Made by a program: the position numbers and the translations under genes. This document shows, in pieces, positions 1 through 9,322 of a stretch of 64,000 bases of DNA (its first letter is position 1; each line of letters begins with the position of its first letter). The DNA comes from PALSA-894 sp963828625 (lineage in GTDB: Bacteria > Pseudomonadota > Alphaproteobacteria > Rhizobiales > Xanthobacteraceae), in NCBI GenBank assembly GCA_963828625.1, contig CAWHEX010000011.1:248001-312000 (forward strand), in the 5' to 3' direction. Below the pieces are notes generated by a model. That model saw nothing but the letters and a program-made list of their open reading frames with translations. It was not told the DNA's origin and searched no databases.

Positions 1-2
1 TG

Positions 3-1496
3 CCGGCACCGGCCTACAATGCAGGCACCGGCGCGCTCACGAACAGCGGTTATTTCGGCAACGGCAAGGCGACGCCGCCTGTGCCGATCCCGCGCAACAA
101 CTGGTTCGGGGTGGTCGGTGGCTCGCTTAACGACAGGGTGCTGACCGATACGCACATCCTGACGGGCAAGATCGAGCACGAGTTCGCCAACAACGTGAAG
201 GTCTCCAACACGACGCGCTACGTGTCGGTGGATCGCATGGCGCGGCCAACCGCTCCGCGCAGCCTGTTCCAGGCGAACAACACGTCCGCCGTGACGCCGG
301 GCTATCCGGTCGAACTGATGACGATCGGCAGGCAGCACTTCATGACCGAGACCGACAACGCGTTGCTGATCAACCAGACCGACCTCTCGGCGAAGTTCAA
401 CACGTTCGGCCTTCGCCACACCGTCGCGGCCGGCCTTGAATTTGCGAAAGAGGATCGCTTCCAGCAGCGTGCACGCGGAACGGCGCCGACGGGCGATGCC
501 AGCAATCTCTGCGCGCCGACCCATCTCATCTGCCGCACCAGCCTGTACTATCCGGTCGATACGAGTTTCGGAGGCGTGTTCAACGGCTGGAATACCCCGC
601 TCGTCACCGAGGCAAAGACTGTGGCGGCGTACGTCTCGGACCAGATCAAGATCAACGACTACTTCGAGATCATGGGCTCGGTCCGCCACGACTACTTCAA
701 GACAGAGTTCGACGACATCGGCAATGCGACACCCTCCGCCCGGCACCTCGAACGCGTCGATAACATGACCAGCTATCGCGTTGGCGGCATCTTCCACCCG
801 ACGAAGAACTCCAGCATCTACGTGGTACACGGCGTTTCCTACAATCCGTCCGCGGAACTGGGCACGCTTTCGAGTGCGACCAACAACGCCGCGAGCGCCA
901 CGCTCGCGCCCGAGAAGAACAACACGATCGAGGTTGGCGCGAAGGTCGACGTCTTGAACCAGCGGCTCAGCCTGACGGCCGCGGCGTTCCGGATCGAAAA
1001 GGAAAACCTGCGTATCCCGAACGATCCGACGCTGACGACACCGGTGCTCGTGCTCGACGGCACGGCGCGGGTGGATGGCGTCGAAGTGGGCGCGGCCGGC
1101 CGCATCACGAACGAGTGGAGCGTGACGGCGGGCTATTCATACCTTCAGTCCGAGATCGTCAAGACGACGAATCGAGCCGAGCTCGGCCGCGAACTGCCGA
1201 GCACGCCAAGGCATAACGTCACGTTCTGGAGCACCTACGACGTCACGCCGCTCTGGACGGTCGGCGGCGGCGCCGTCTACCAGTCGGATGCGTTCGTGAA
1301 CACCACGAACGTATCCTACGTGCCGGGGTTTTGGCGGTTCGACGCCATGATGAGCTACAAGATCGCCCCGAAGGCATTGCTGCAGCTGAACGTCTACAAC
1401 ATCACCGACGAGCTGTACTACGCGCAGTACTATTCGGGTCACGCCGTACCGGCGGCGGGCCGCTCGGCGTCGCTATCGCTTCGCGTCCGCTGGTGA
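3..1496 (+). CDS. TonB-dependent siderophore receptor, C-terminal part (5' end outside window)
   Basis: The reading frame is open from the first bases and runs 497 codons to TGA, so only the barrel part of an outer-membrane receptor is present. Alternating beta-strand and loop composition, the phrase YNITDELYYAQYY near the end, and a C-terminal strand finishing in Arg-Trp are typical of TonB-dependent siderophore receptors. Such proteins import ferric siderophores across the outer membrane using TonB energy. The downstream PKHD-type hydroxylase is the classical neighbour of Fiu/PiuA-type catecholate receptors, so a catecholate substrate is inferred, not shown. The plug domain and signal peptide are upstream of the window. 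No frame break is visible in this gene. Confidence 0.9.
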   Translation, partial: PAPAYNAGTGALTNSGYFGNGKATPPVPIPRNNWFGVVGGSLNDRVLTDTHILTGKIEHEFANNVKVSNTTRYVSVDRMARPTAPRSLFQANNTSAVTPGYPVELMTIGRQHFMTETDNALLINQTDLSAKFNTFGLRHTVAAGLEFAKEDRFQQRARGTAPTGDASNLCAPTHLICRTSLYYPVDTSFGGVFNGWNTPLVTEAKTVAAYVSDQIKINDYFEIMGSVRHDYFKTEFDDIGNATPSARHLERVDNMTSYRVGGIFHPTKNSSIYVVHGVSYNPSAELGTLSSATNNAASATLAPEKNNTIEVGAKVDVLNQRLSLTAAAFRIEKENLRIPNDPTLTTPVLVLDGTARVDGVEVGAAGRITNEWSVTAGYSYLQSEIVKTTNRAELGRELPSTPRHNVTFWSTYDVTPLWTVGGGAVYQSDAFVNTTNVSYVPGFWRFDAMMSYKIAPKALLQLNVYNITDELYYAQYYSGHAVPAAGRSASLSLRVRW

Positions 1497-1516
1497 TCGT
1501 CGCACTGATCCAGCGT

Positions 1517-1564
1517 CCGCGGCCCGCGTTCGCCTCGACCTCCGGCGCGCGGGCCGCGGCTTTT
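1517..1564 (+). terminator. Strong hairpin with short T run, probable intrinsic terminator
   Basis: A perfect 12-bp inverted repeat (1517-1528 CCGCGGCCCGCG and 1548-1559 CGCGGGCCGCGG) with a 19-nt loop is followed by C and four T. It starts 20 bases after the receptor stop and ends 63 bases before the hydroxylase start. This suggests that the receptor transcript stops or is attenuated here. Confidence 0.6.
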
Positions 1565-1627
1565 CGGGCGCAAGATCCAGGGCGGGTGCTCGCCACCGGC
1601 CCTTCGGCTTTCGAGTGAGCAGCCGCC

Positions 1628-2313
1628 ATGATGGTGCATATCCCGCAGGTGCTGAACGCCGAGCAGGTCGCGCAATGCCGCGCCGTGATGGAGCGCGCGG
1701 ACTGGGTCGACGGCCGCGCGACGGCAGGGCACCAGTCGGCGCAGGTCAAACGCAACCTGCAACTTCCCGAACGATCGCCTGAGGCCGAGCAACTCGGCAA
1801 GATCGTGCGCGAGGCGCTGGCGCGCAATCCGATGTTCATGACGGCGGTGCTGCCGAAGCAGGTGTTTCCGCCGCTGTTCAATCGCTACGACGCCGAAGGC
1901 GCCATGAACTTCGGCTCGCATGTCGACAACGCGATCCGCGCGCTGCCCGGCGGCGCGGGTTATGTGCGCACCGACGTCTCGTCGACATTGTTCATCTCAT
2001 CGCCGGACGACTACGACGGCGGCGAGCTTGTCGTGGAGGACACCTACGGCACGCACGCCGTGAAGCTCCCGGCCGGCGACATGATCGTCTATCCGGGCGA
2101 CAGCGTGCACCACGTCAAGCCGGTGACGCGCGGCTCACGCATCGCCTCGTTCTTCTGGACGCAGAGCATGGTGCGCGATGTGACGCATCGGCGGCTGTTG
2201 TTCGATCTCGACATGTCGATCATGCGGCTGAACGCGGACCACCCCGAGCATCCGTCGCTGGTGTCGCTGACTCGCTCTATCACAACCTGCTGCGCCAATG
2301 GGGCGAGCTGTAG
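1628..2313 (+). CDS. piuC: PKHD-type hydroxylase (Fe(II)/2-oxoglutarate dioxygenase, PiuC/YbiX family), frameshifted near its end
   Basis: Small cytosolic dioxygenase of the PiuC/YbiX family, usually about 225-230 residues and usually next to a TonB siderophore receptor, as here. Iron ligands His98 and Asp100 (SHVDN) and His161 (SVHHVKPVTRG), with a downstream RIASFFW segment, are visible. Read straight through, the frame leaves family homology after residue 215 and continues uselessly to 2635. One base lower, the expected C-terminus LYHNLLRQWGEL is encoded and ends at TAG 2311-2313. One base is therefore missing near 2268-2274, by sequencing error or mutation. Start: tandem ATGs at 1628 and 1631 without a clear Shine-Dalgarno. 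Its exact substrate is unknown; the family is linked to iron-siderophore use. Confidence 0.85.
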
Positions 2314-2478
2314 GGCGCTGAAAGCGCGGCGTTTCCGGCTACGGGCCGGACGCGGCCATTCATCCATTACCCAGCCAGGACGCCTTGGTGACTGTCCCGG
2401 GCCGCGCCTATACTCGCGGTCACTCCGGGCGACGTGCGCAACCGCTGCGTCGCCTCGAAAGTACGCTGGGACGCACGG

Positions 2479-4625
2479 ATGGCCGAACGGTCCTTCAAGG
2501 AAGAGGTCGAGAAACTCAAGCTCGGCGCCGGTAACGAATTCCGGGGCGAGGGCATTCTCGCGATCACCAAGGCGCTGCTCGAATCCGGCGTGTCCTATGT
2601 GGCCGGCTACCAAGGCGCGCCGATTTCGCACCTGATGGACGTGCTGGCCGACGCGAACGATATCCTGACCGAACTCGGCGTCCATTTCGAGAACAGCGCC
2701 AACGAGGCGACCGCTGCGGCGACCCTTGCGGCCTCGATCAACTATCCGCTGCGCGGCGCCGTCACGTTCAAGTCGATCGTCGGCGTCAACGTGGCGTCCG
2801 ATGCACTCTCCAACCTCGCCTCGGGTGGCGTGACCGGCGGCGCGCTCATCATCATCGGTGAGGACTACGGCGAAGGCTCCTCGATCATGCAGGAGCGCGT
2901 GCACCCGTTCGCGATGAAATCGCAGATCTGGCTGCTCGATCCGCGCCCGAACCTCCCATCGATCGTCAACGCGGTGAAGCAGGGCTTCGCGCTGTCGGAG
3001 GCGACCAACACCCCGGTGATGCTCGAGGTGCGCATCCGCGCCTGTCATGTGCATGGCCGCTTCGACACCGAGGACAACGTGCGGCCAGTGTTCACCTTGA
3101 AGGACGCGATGGAGAATCCGCGCCGCCAGACGGACCGCATCGTGCTGCCGCCCGCGAGCTACCTGCATGAGAAGGAGAAGATCGAGACGCGCTGGCCGGC
3201 CGCCGTGGAGTTCATCGGCGAGAACCGGCTCAACGAGTTCTTCGATGGCGATTTGACCGACATCGGCATCGTGATGCAGGGCGGAATGTACAACACGACC
3301 CTGCGTGCGCTGGAGCTTTGCGGCCTTGCGGATTTGCTCGGCCATTCGCGCGTGCCGCTCTATGTCCTCAACGTCACTTATCCGCTGATCGACGACGAAC
3401 TGATCCGCTTCGCGACCGGCAAGCGCGCCATCCTGATCGTCGAGGAAGGCCAGCCGGAATTCATCGAGCAGGCAGTCAACACTATCCTGCGCCGCGCCGA
3501 TGTGCAGACCCGCATCGAAGGCAAGGGCATGCTGCCGATGGCGGGCGAGTACACCGGCAGCGTGGTGCGCGACGGCGTGAAGGCGTTTGTGCGCGCTTAT
3601 CGTCCGGATGCCATCTCGGACGCGCCGCCGTCGAACGAAGGCGCGGTGCGGCTCGCCGCCGCCGCGAAAGGCAGCCGAGGGCAACGTGCATGCGCGGCCG
3701 CCGTCGTTCTGCACCGGTTGCCCGGAGCGGCCGATCTTCACCGCGTTGAAACTGGTCGAGCGCGAGCTCGGGCCGCATCACGTCAGCTGCGACATCGGCT
3801 GTCACCTGTTCTCGATCCTGCCGCCATTCAACATCGGCGCGACCACCATGGGCTACGGCCTCGGCGGCGCGGGCGCGTCGGCCTTCAATGCGAAAGCCGA
3901 CAAGCGCGCGATCTCGTTCCTCGGCGACGGCGGCTTCTGGCACAACGGGCTGACGTCCTCGATCGGCAACGCGGTGTTCAACAAGTCCGACAACGTCACC
4001 ATCATCGTGGACAACGGCTACACGTCCGCGACCGGCGGGCCAGGACATTCCGTCCTCCGCGGCCGACAACAAGATCCGCCAGACGCACAACTCGATCGAG
4101 AAGGCCGTGCGCGGCGTCGGCGTCGAATGGGTGCGCACGCTGACGCACACCTATGACGTCGCCGGAATGCGCGACACGTTGCGCGAAGCGCTCACCACGA
4201 AGGAAAAAGGCCCGAAGGTGATCGTGGCGCAATCGGAATGCATGCTGAACAAGCAGCGCCGCGAGCGCCCGCTGATGGCGAAGGCGATCAAGGGCGGCGA
4301 ACGTGTCGTGCGCGAGCGCTTCGGCGTCGATGCCGACACCTGCACGGGCGATCACTCTTGCATCCGCCTGTCGGGCTGCCCGTCGCTCACGGTCGCGCCC
4401 AATCCTGATCCGCTGCGCACGGAGCCGGTGACCAAGGTGATCAACTCGTGCGTCGGCTGCGGCCTGTGCGGCGAGGTCGCGCACGCGGCCGTGCTGTGCC
4501 CGTCGTTCTACCGCGCGTCGATCATCAACAATCCGAGCAGCTGGGACCGCCTCAGGGCGCGCGTGCGCAATGCCGTGATCGGCTTCCTGCAGCGGCGCAT
4601 CGCGCAGACGCCAGTTCGCGTCAGC
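2479..4625 (+). CDS. iorA: Indolepyruvate ferredoxin oxidoreductase, alpha subunit (TPP and 4Fe-4S domains), two frame breaks
   Basis: Oxidises aryl pyruvates (indolepyruvate, phenylpyruvate) to aryl-acetyl-CoA with ferredoxin. The N-terminal pyrimidine-binding domain contains GYQGAPISHLMDVL. The thiamine-diphosphate motif GDGGFWHNGL with Asn-rich DNGYTSATGG lies around 3929-4040. Two iron-sulfur cysteine sets follow: C-x5-C-x5-CP and CVGCGLCGEV...LCPS. The frame changes twice: an extra base near 3669 (after an Ala run and aaagg) and another near 4040 (gcgggcc). Both sides of each break match the family without loss. ATG 2479 is chosen because the family N-terminus KLKLGAGNEFRG follows it. 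No stop separates it from the beta part. If one more base were misread near 4600, the alpha subunit would end in an ATGA overlap at 4626-4629. Confidence is high for function, moderate for the 3' boundary. Confidence 0.85.
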
Positions 4626-6185
4626 ATGAACGCGCCGTTCCCGCAGCGCCAGCGCCCGATCACCATCGCGATCCTCGCGATGGGCGGCGAGGGCGGCGGC
4701 GTTCTCGCCGACTGGATCGTCGATCTCGCCGAACACAACCGCTACCTCGCGCAGCTCACCTCGGTGCCCGGCGTGGCGCAACGCACCGGCGCGACGATCT
4801 ATTATCTTGAGATCTACCCGCGTGCGGCGATCGCGGATTCGGCGCATGAGCCGGTGCTCGCGCTGATGCCGGTGCCGGGCGACGTGGATATCGTGATCGC
4901 GTCGGAATTGATGGAGGCGGGTCGCGCGATCCAGCGCGGACTGATCACGCCCGACCGCACGACCCTGATCGCCTCGACCAATCGCGTGTTCTCGATGACC
5001 GAACGGATCGCGATGTCCGACGGTCGCGTCGACGACGGCAAGCTCGCCGAGGCTTGCCGTGCAGCCGCCAAGACCATGCATGCGTTCGACATGGCGGCGC
5101 TGGCGGAAGCGACCGGTAGCGTGATCAGCGCGGTGCTGCTCGGCGCGCTCGCGGGCGCCGGCGTGCTGCCGTTCCCGCGCCAGGCGTTCGAGGGTGCGAT
5201 CAAGCGCGGCGGCAAGGGCATCCAGGCAAGCCTCGCGGCCTTCACGGCCGGGTTCGAGGCAACGACCGCGGGTGTCGCGGCGGTGAAGATGCCGGCCACC
5301 GTGCTGCCGCCGCCGACGCTCGACGGGCAGGATTCGGACGAGACGCCGACTGCGCCTTCTCCACACAAGCCGATTCCAGCGGAGTTGCTGCGCGAGAGCG
5401 AGACATTTCCGGCGAGCGCGCGCGCAATCGTCCGCGCGGGAATAGAGCGCACCGTGGATTATCAGGGGCTCGACTACGCCAAGCTCTATCTCAATCGGCT
5501 TGCGCCTATCGCCGCGGCGGACAAGGACGGCCGGCTGGTCACGGAGGCGGCGCGGCAGCTCGCGCTCGGCATGGCATACGAGGACACGATCCGCGTTGCC
5601 GAACTGAAGATCCGGCCTTCGCGCTTCGAGCGGGTGCGTGAGGAAGTGCAGGTGAACGACAATCAGATTCTGGAGATCGCCGAGTTCATGCATCCGCGCA
5701 CGCAGGAGATCGCCGACACGCTGCCGGCGCCGCTCGGCCGGTTCATCCTCGAACACCGGCTGGGTGCGCGGTCTGATCGATCGGATGACGCATAAGGGCC
5801 GCGTGGTGAAAACACGTCGCTGCGCGGGTTCTTGCTTCTTTATCTCGTTGCGTCATTCAAGCCGCTGCGCCCGCGCTCGCTGCGCTACGCGGTAGAACAA
5901 AAGCATCTCGAAGACTGGCTCGCGACCGTGCAAGGCCTCGCTGCGACACATTACGATCTCGCCGTCGAGGCCGCCGCCGCACGCAATCTAGTCAAGGGTT
6001 ATGGCGACACGCATGAGCGCGGACGCGCGCGCTTCGAGACGCTGATGAGCCTGTTGCCCGTGCTCGCGCAGCGGCCTGATGGCGCTGCGCAACTCGCCGC
6101 GCTGCGCAAGGCCGCGAATGCGGATGACACCGGCGCGGCGTTGAATGCCGCCATCGAGAAAATGAAAGAGCCGGTGGCGGCCTAG
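4626..6185 (+). CDS. iorB: Indolepyruvate oxidoreductase, beta subunit with DUF6537-like C-terminal domain, two frame breaks
   Basis: The N-terminal POR-gamma-type domain has GGEGGGVLADW and SVPGVAQRTGAT. It partners the TPP subunit and is followed by the long C-terminal domain of proteobacterial versions (KGYGDTHERGRARFE). The span of about 520 codons matches the usual length of about 510. The frame is broken twice within 60 bases: an extra base near 5757-5761 (...ILEH then WVRGLIDRMTHKGRVVK) and a missing base near 5812 (aaaacacg), after which TSLRGFLLLYLVASFKP resumes. The gene converges on dctM, and the stops share the palindrome CTAG at 6182-6185. Because ATG 4626 is in the same frame as the preceding sequence, a true alpha-beta fusion cannot be excluded. 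Confidence 0.8.
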
Positions 6186-7503
6186 TTCCCCAGCAAGCCC
6201 GGCAACCACGTGGCGAGCGGAGGAAACAGGAAGATCGCGACCAGCACCACAGCGCCGAACACGATGTAGGGTATGCTCGCCGCATAGATCTGCTGCATCG
6301 TGATGCCCGCGGGGGCGACACCCTTCATGGTGAACAGCAGCAAGCCGAACGGCGGCGTCAGCAACCCAAGCTGCATGCAGATCAGGAACAGCACGCCGAA
6401 CCAGATCGGATCGATACCGAGACGCTGCACCAGCGGCATGAAGAACGGCAAGGTGATCAGCATCATGCTGACCTGATCCACGAAGCAGCCGAGGAACAGC
6501 AGGATCAGCATCATGCCGATGATGATCGCGGTCGCGGAGAGATCCTGTCCCGACACCAGCGCCACGATGCCGTTGGTGGCGCCGGAGAAGCTCAGCACCT
6601 GTGAAAAGGTCGTGGCGCCGAGAATGATGAACAGGATCGTGCCGGATACCGCGACGGTACCGGTCAGCGCCTTCATCAGGTTCGCCACGGTGAGCGCGCG
6701 ATAGCAGGCCGCCGCCAGGATCGTCGCCGCGGCGCCGAGCGCGGCGGCTTCGGTCGGCGTTGCGAAGCCGCCGGTCATCGCGCCGACCACGATCGCGAAG
6801 ATGAGGACAAGCGGCAGTACGTGGATCAGGAACGGCCGCCAGCGCTGCCAGAGGCCTTGCGCGGGCGGCAATTCCTCGTTCGGCGCAAGCGACGGATCGA
6901 TCACGGCGCGCGCGATGATGTAGCCGACGAACAGCGTCGACTCAGGATCAGGCCCGGCACGATGCCGCCGATCAGCAGGCCCGAGATCGAGATGCCGGCG
7001 ATGCTGCCGAGCAGCACGGTCAGCGCGGACGGCGGGATCAGCATGTCGACCCCGCCGATGCCCATGATCGGGCCCATCGCCATTTTCGGCTCGTAGCCGC
7101 GCGCCAGCATGGTCGGGAGCATCAGGCTGCCGAGCAGCGCAGTGGTGGCGATGGTCGAGCCCGAGATCGCCGAGAACACCGTGCCGGCGACGATCGCGAT
7201 CACCGAGAGGCGGCCAGGCACGCGGCGGATCAGCAGCGCGAATGCGTCGATCGCCTTCAACGCCACGCCGGTGTGGAACAGCACTTCGCCCATCAGCACG
7301 AAGAAGGGGATCGGCGTGAGCGAGAAGCTGGTCACCGACTGCACGGCGTTGCGCGCAAGCTGCGCGAGGCCCGGCTCGCCGCCGAGAAACAGCCAAGCGC
7401 CGACGATGTTCAGCGCGAGGAACGCGAATGCCACCGGCAGCCCGAGCCCCATGATGGCGACGAGGCCGCCGAACAGGATCAGGCTTGCCTCGGCCCAGCC
7501 CAT
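6182..7503 (-). CDS. dctM: TRAP transporter large permease subunit (DctM), one frame break
   Basis: Large membrane subunit that carries organic acids with sodium co-transport after delivery by the periplasmic DctP protein. About twelve hydrophobic segments are visible, with family motifs such as GSTIATTALLGSLMLPTMLARGY cut short here to ISGSTIATTALLG, plus GGVDMLIPPSALTVLL and FATPTEAAALGA. The N-terminal part (7503 down to about 6945) and the C-terminal part (to 6182) are in different frames. One base is missing near 6938-6945, where GGIVPGLIL should continue into LFVGYIIARA. The start ATG overlaps the dctQ stop in TGATG, as expected for translational coupling. Total about 440 codons, a normal DctM length. 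Confidence 0.85.
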
Positions 7504-8018
7504 CAGCCGACCGAGGTCGCTTCGAGCCGCCGCGCGCGCGGCGCGCCGAGGAGGCGATGAAAACGGAAGACGAACTCAAGCGCGACCAGCGCGAAGCAGA
7601 TCGGCAGCGGCGCCAGCAGCCACCATTCGGGGAACACAAGGTTCTTGATCGTGATCGAGCCGAGTCGCGCGCTCTGCATCGTCATGATCGTGCCGTACCA
7701 CACGAGCATGAGGCTCGCCGCAAGTCCGAGAATGTCGGCTGCCGCCTCGCAGACCCATGCGACGCGCGGCGGCACGAGCACCAGCACCATGTCGATGCGC
7801 ACATGCTGGCCGCGCCGCAATAGCCACGGTGCCGTGAGAAGCGTGGTGAGATAAAGCGCGTACTCGGTGACTTCGTTGGCCCAAGGAAAACCGGTCCGTA
7901 GTGCGCCGCGCAGCACGATGTCCGCCGTGACGACGGCGACCATGGCAAGCAACAGCAGCGCGGCGACGACAGCGAGGAAATCGAACAGGCGGCCAAGGAA
8001 GGAGGAGAGGCGGGTCAT
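7503..8018 (-). CDS. dctQ: TRAP transporter small permease subunit (DctQ)
   Basis: 171-residue integral membrane protein with four predicted helices: residues about 14-36, 50-68, 90-112 and 133-155. The DctQ hallmarks are a WANEVTEYAL segment after helix 1 and LRRGQHVRIDM before helix 3. It pairs with DctM to form the TRAP translocation complex in the cytoplasmic membrane. It is the second gene of the dctP-dctQ-dctM transcript; its stop overlaps the dctM start by one base. It is separated from dctP by the structured repeat element at 8031-8226, which may lower permease expression relative to the binding protein (inference). Confidence 0.88.
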   Translation of the reverse strand: MTRLSSFLGRLFDFLAVVAALLLLAMVAVVTADIVLRGALRTGFPWANEVTEYALYLTTLLTAPWLLRRGQHVRIDMVLVLVPPRVAWVCEAAADILGLAASLMLVWYGTIMTMQSARLGSITIKNLVFPEWWLLAPLPICFALVALEFVFRFHRLLGAPRARRLEATSVG

Positions 8019-8030
8019 ATTCTTCTTTCA

Positions 8031-8226
8031 CCTCTCCCCGCTTGAGGGGAGAGGCATAGGCGGCGGTCGCCGCCGTTTCTTACAAGAACGCCGATGCGAG
8101 GCATCGGCTATGGAGCAACGCGAGCCGGGTGACGGGCTCTTTCATCGGTCGCGCGTCACGAGAGTCCCCTTCATCCACCTGAGACCTTCGGTCTTCGGCA
8201 CCTTCTCCCCGCAAGCGGGGAGAAGG
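8031..8226. repeat. Composite palindromic element: six or more hairpins between dctP and dctQ
   Basis: The gap between dctP and dctQ is almost entirely inverted repeats. A 9-bp stem CCTCTCCCC/GGGGAGAGG occupies 8031-8054. CGGCGG/CCGCCG lies at 8061-8075, TTCTT/AAGAA at 8077-8088 and CCGATGC/GCATCGG at 8091-8107. GAGCC/GGCTC spans 8122-8139 and AGACC/GGTCT 8182-8194. A 12-bp stem CCTTCTCCCCGC/GCGGGGAGAAGG closes the element at 8201-8226. The two outer hairpins are variants of each other. Elements built on CTCCCCGCnnGCGGGGAG are dispersed in Bradyrhizobiaceae genomes. Here it may stabilise dctP mRNA or attenuate readthrough into dctQM. Confidence 0.75.
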
Positions 8227-8236
8227 GGAAGGAAGA

Positions 8237-9208
8237 TCAATTTCCCGACAGCTGCCGCAGCTTTGGCCCGGTTTCGGGCGCCCGCTTGATCACGGATTGC
8301 CACGCGACCTCGTTGGCCTTCTCGAGGAATTTCTTGGCTTCGTCAGGCCCGAAGTCGATGGGCTGGATGCCGGCCTTGGTCTGGCGGTCCCGCTCGGAAG
8401 CGATCACGCCAGTGTTCTCCGCATCGAGTCCTTCAAGCCACAGCGCGGCATCCGTCAAAATCTTGCGCTGCGGCTCGCCCAGCGCCTTCCAGGTGTCGAG
8501 GTTGACCAGCACGTTCACCTCGACGCTGTAGAACGCGGGCTCCAGCCTGAACTTGGTCACCTTGTCCCAGCCGAGATCGAAGATGCCGGTGACCGGCCAG
8601 CCATAGCCGTCGACCACGCCGCGTTCGAGCGCGGTGTACACTTCGCCCGGCGCGGTGGTGATCGCTGTGCCGCCGAGTGCCTCGACGATGTCCTTGTAGA
8701 CTGGCGTCACGCGGATCTTCAGGCCGGTGAAATCGAGCTTGTCGGGCTTCTTGTTGAGATAGATGTGGAACGGCACGTTGTGGAACTGGCGCGCGAGATA
8801 TTGGGCGTTCAGCTTCTGGTTATGCAGCTGGTTGATGAACTCCCAGGTGCCGTTCTTGCGTTGCTCGCTCATCGGCTTCGAAACGAGCTTGAAGCCGTCT
8901 GCCTCCGGCATCAGGTTGGTGTAGAACGCGCCGGTCACGTTCGCGATGTCGACCACCTTGGTGCGCACCGCGTTGCCGACCTCGAACGGCGGCATCGCGC
9001 GCGGCCCTCCAATGTAGTTGATGCGCAGCACACCCTTGCCGTCCGCATTCACCTTCTCGACGAAGCGCTCGAAGTTCTTGGAAAACTGGGTGCCCTCCGC
9101 AAACGACGTGACGGCGCGCAGCGTGATTTCCTGCGCAAGTGCCGGCGACATGCCAAGTCCCAGCAGGCTGGAAATGATCGCGGCGCCAGCAAGATTTCTG
9201 ACGTGCAT
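8237..9208 (-). CDS. dctP: TRAP transporter periplasmic substrate-binding protein (DctP)
   Basis: 323-residue periplasmic binding protein. The signal peptide ends in ALA-QE around residue 26. DctP-family features are visible: EVGNAVRTKVVDIANVTG, the ligand-binding stretch PGEVYTALERGVVDGY with the conserved GxxxALERGxVDG, and a long C-terminal helical region. It captures a small organic acid and hands it to DctQM. The start ATG at 9208 is preferred over the in-frame ATG at 9220 because GGGGAG sits four to five bases before it. It is the first gene of the dctP-dctQ-dctM operon. The substrate cannot be read from the sequence. Confidence 0.9.
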   Translation of the reverse strand: MHVRNLAGAAIISSLLGLGMSPALAQEITLRAVTSFAEGTQFSKNFERFVEKVNADGKGVLRINYIGGPRAMPPFEVGNAVRTKVVDIANVTGAFYTNLMPEADGFKLVSKPMSEQRKNGTWEFINQLHNQKLNAQYLARQFHNVPFHIYLNKKPDKLDFTGLKIRVTPVYKDIVEALGGTAITTAPGEVYTALERGVVDGYGWPVTGIFDLGWDKVTKFRLEPAFYSVEVNVLVNLDTWKALGEPQRKILTDAALWLEGLDAENTGVIASERDRQTKAGIQPIDFGPDEAKKFLEKANEVAWQSVIKRAPETGPKLRQLSGN

Positions 9209-9322
9209 ATGGCTCCCCATCGGTCGTTGTTTCGATACCGTGGGTACGATAGCACAAGTCCGGATGACCGACAGAAGGGCAGGGGCCGCCGAAATTTTCT
9301 TGCGGGGCTCAGCCCCGCGTTG

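Noticed and set aside
2314..2635. Apparent 107-residue extension of the PKHD hydroxylase.
   Set aside because: It is read in the wrong frame after a one-base loss; the true family C-terminus and stop are at 2311-2313.
2089..3741. Long open frame on the minus strand (550 codons) opposite the hydroxylase and iorA.
   Set aside because: Arg/His-rich composition typical of a high-GC antisense shadow, no ribosome-binding site, and it lies opposite well-conserved genes.
2268..5820. Programmed ribosomal frameshifting as the cause of the breaks in piuC and iorAB.
   Set aside because: The breaks lack consistent slippery heptamers and stimulatory structures, differ in direction, and occur in many unrelated genes.
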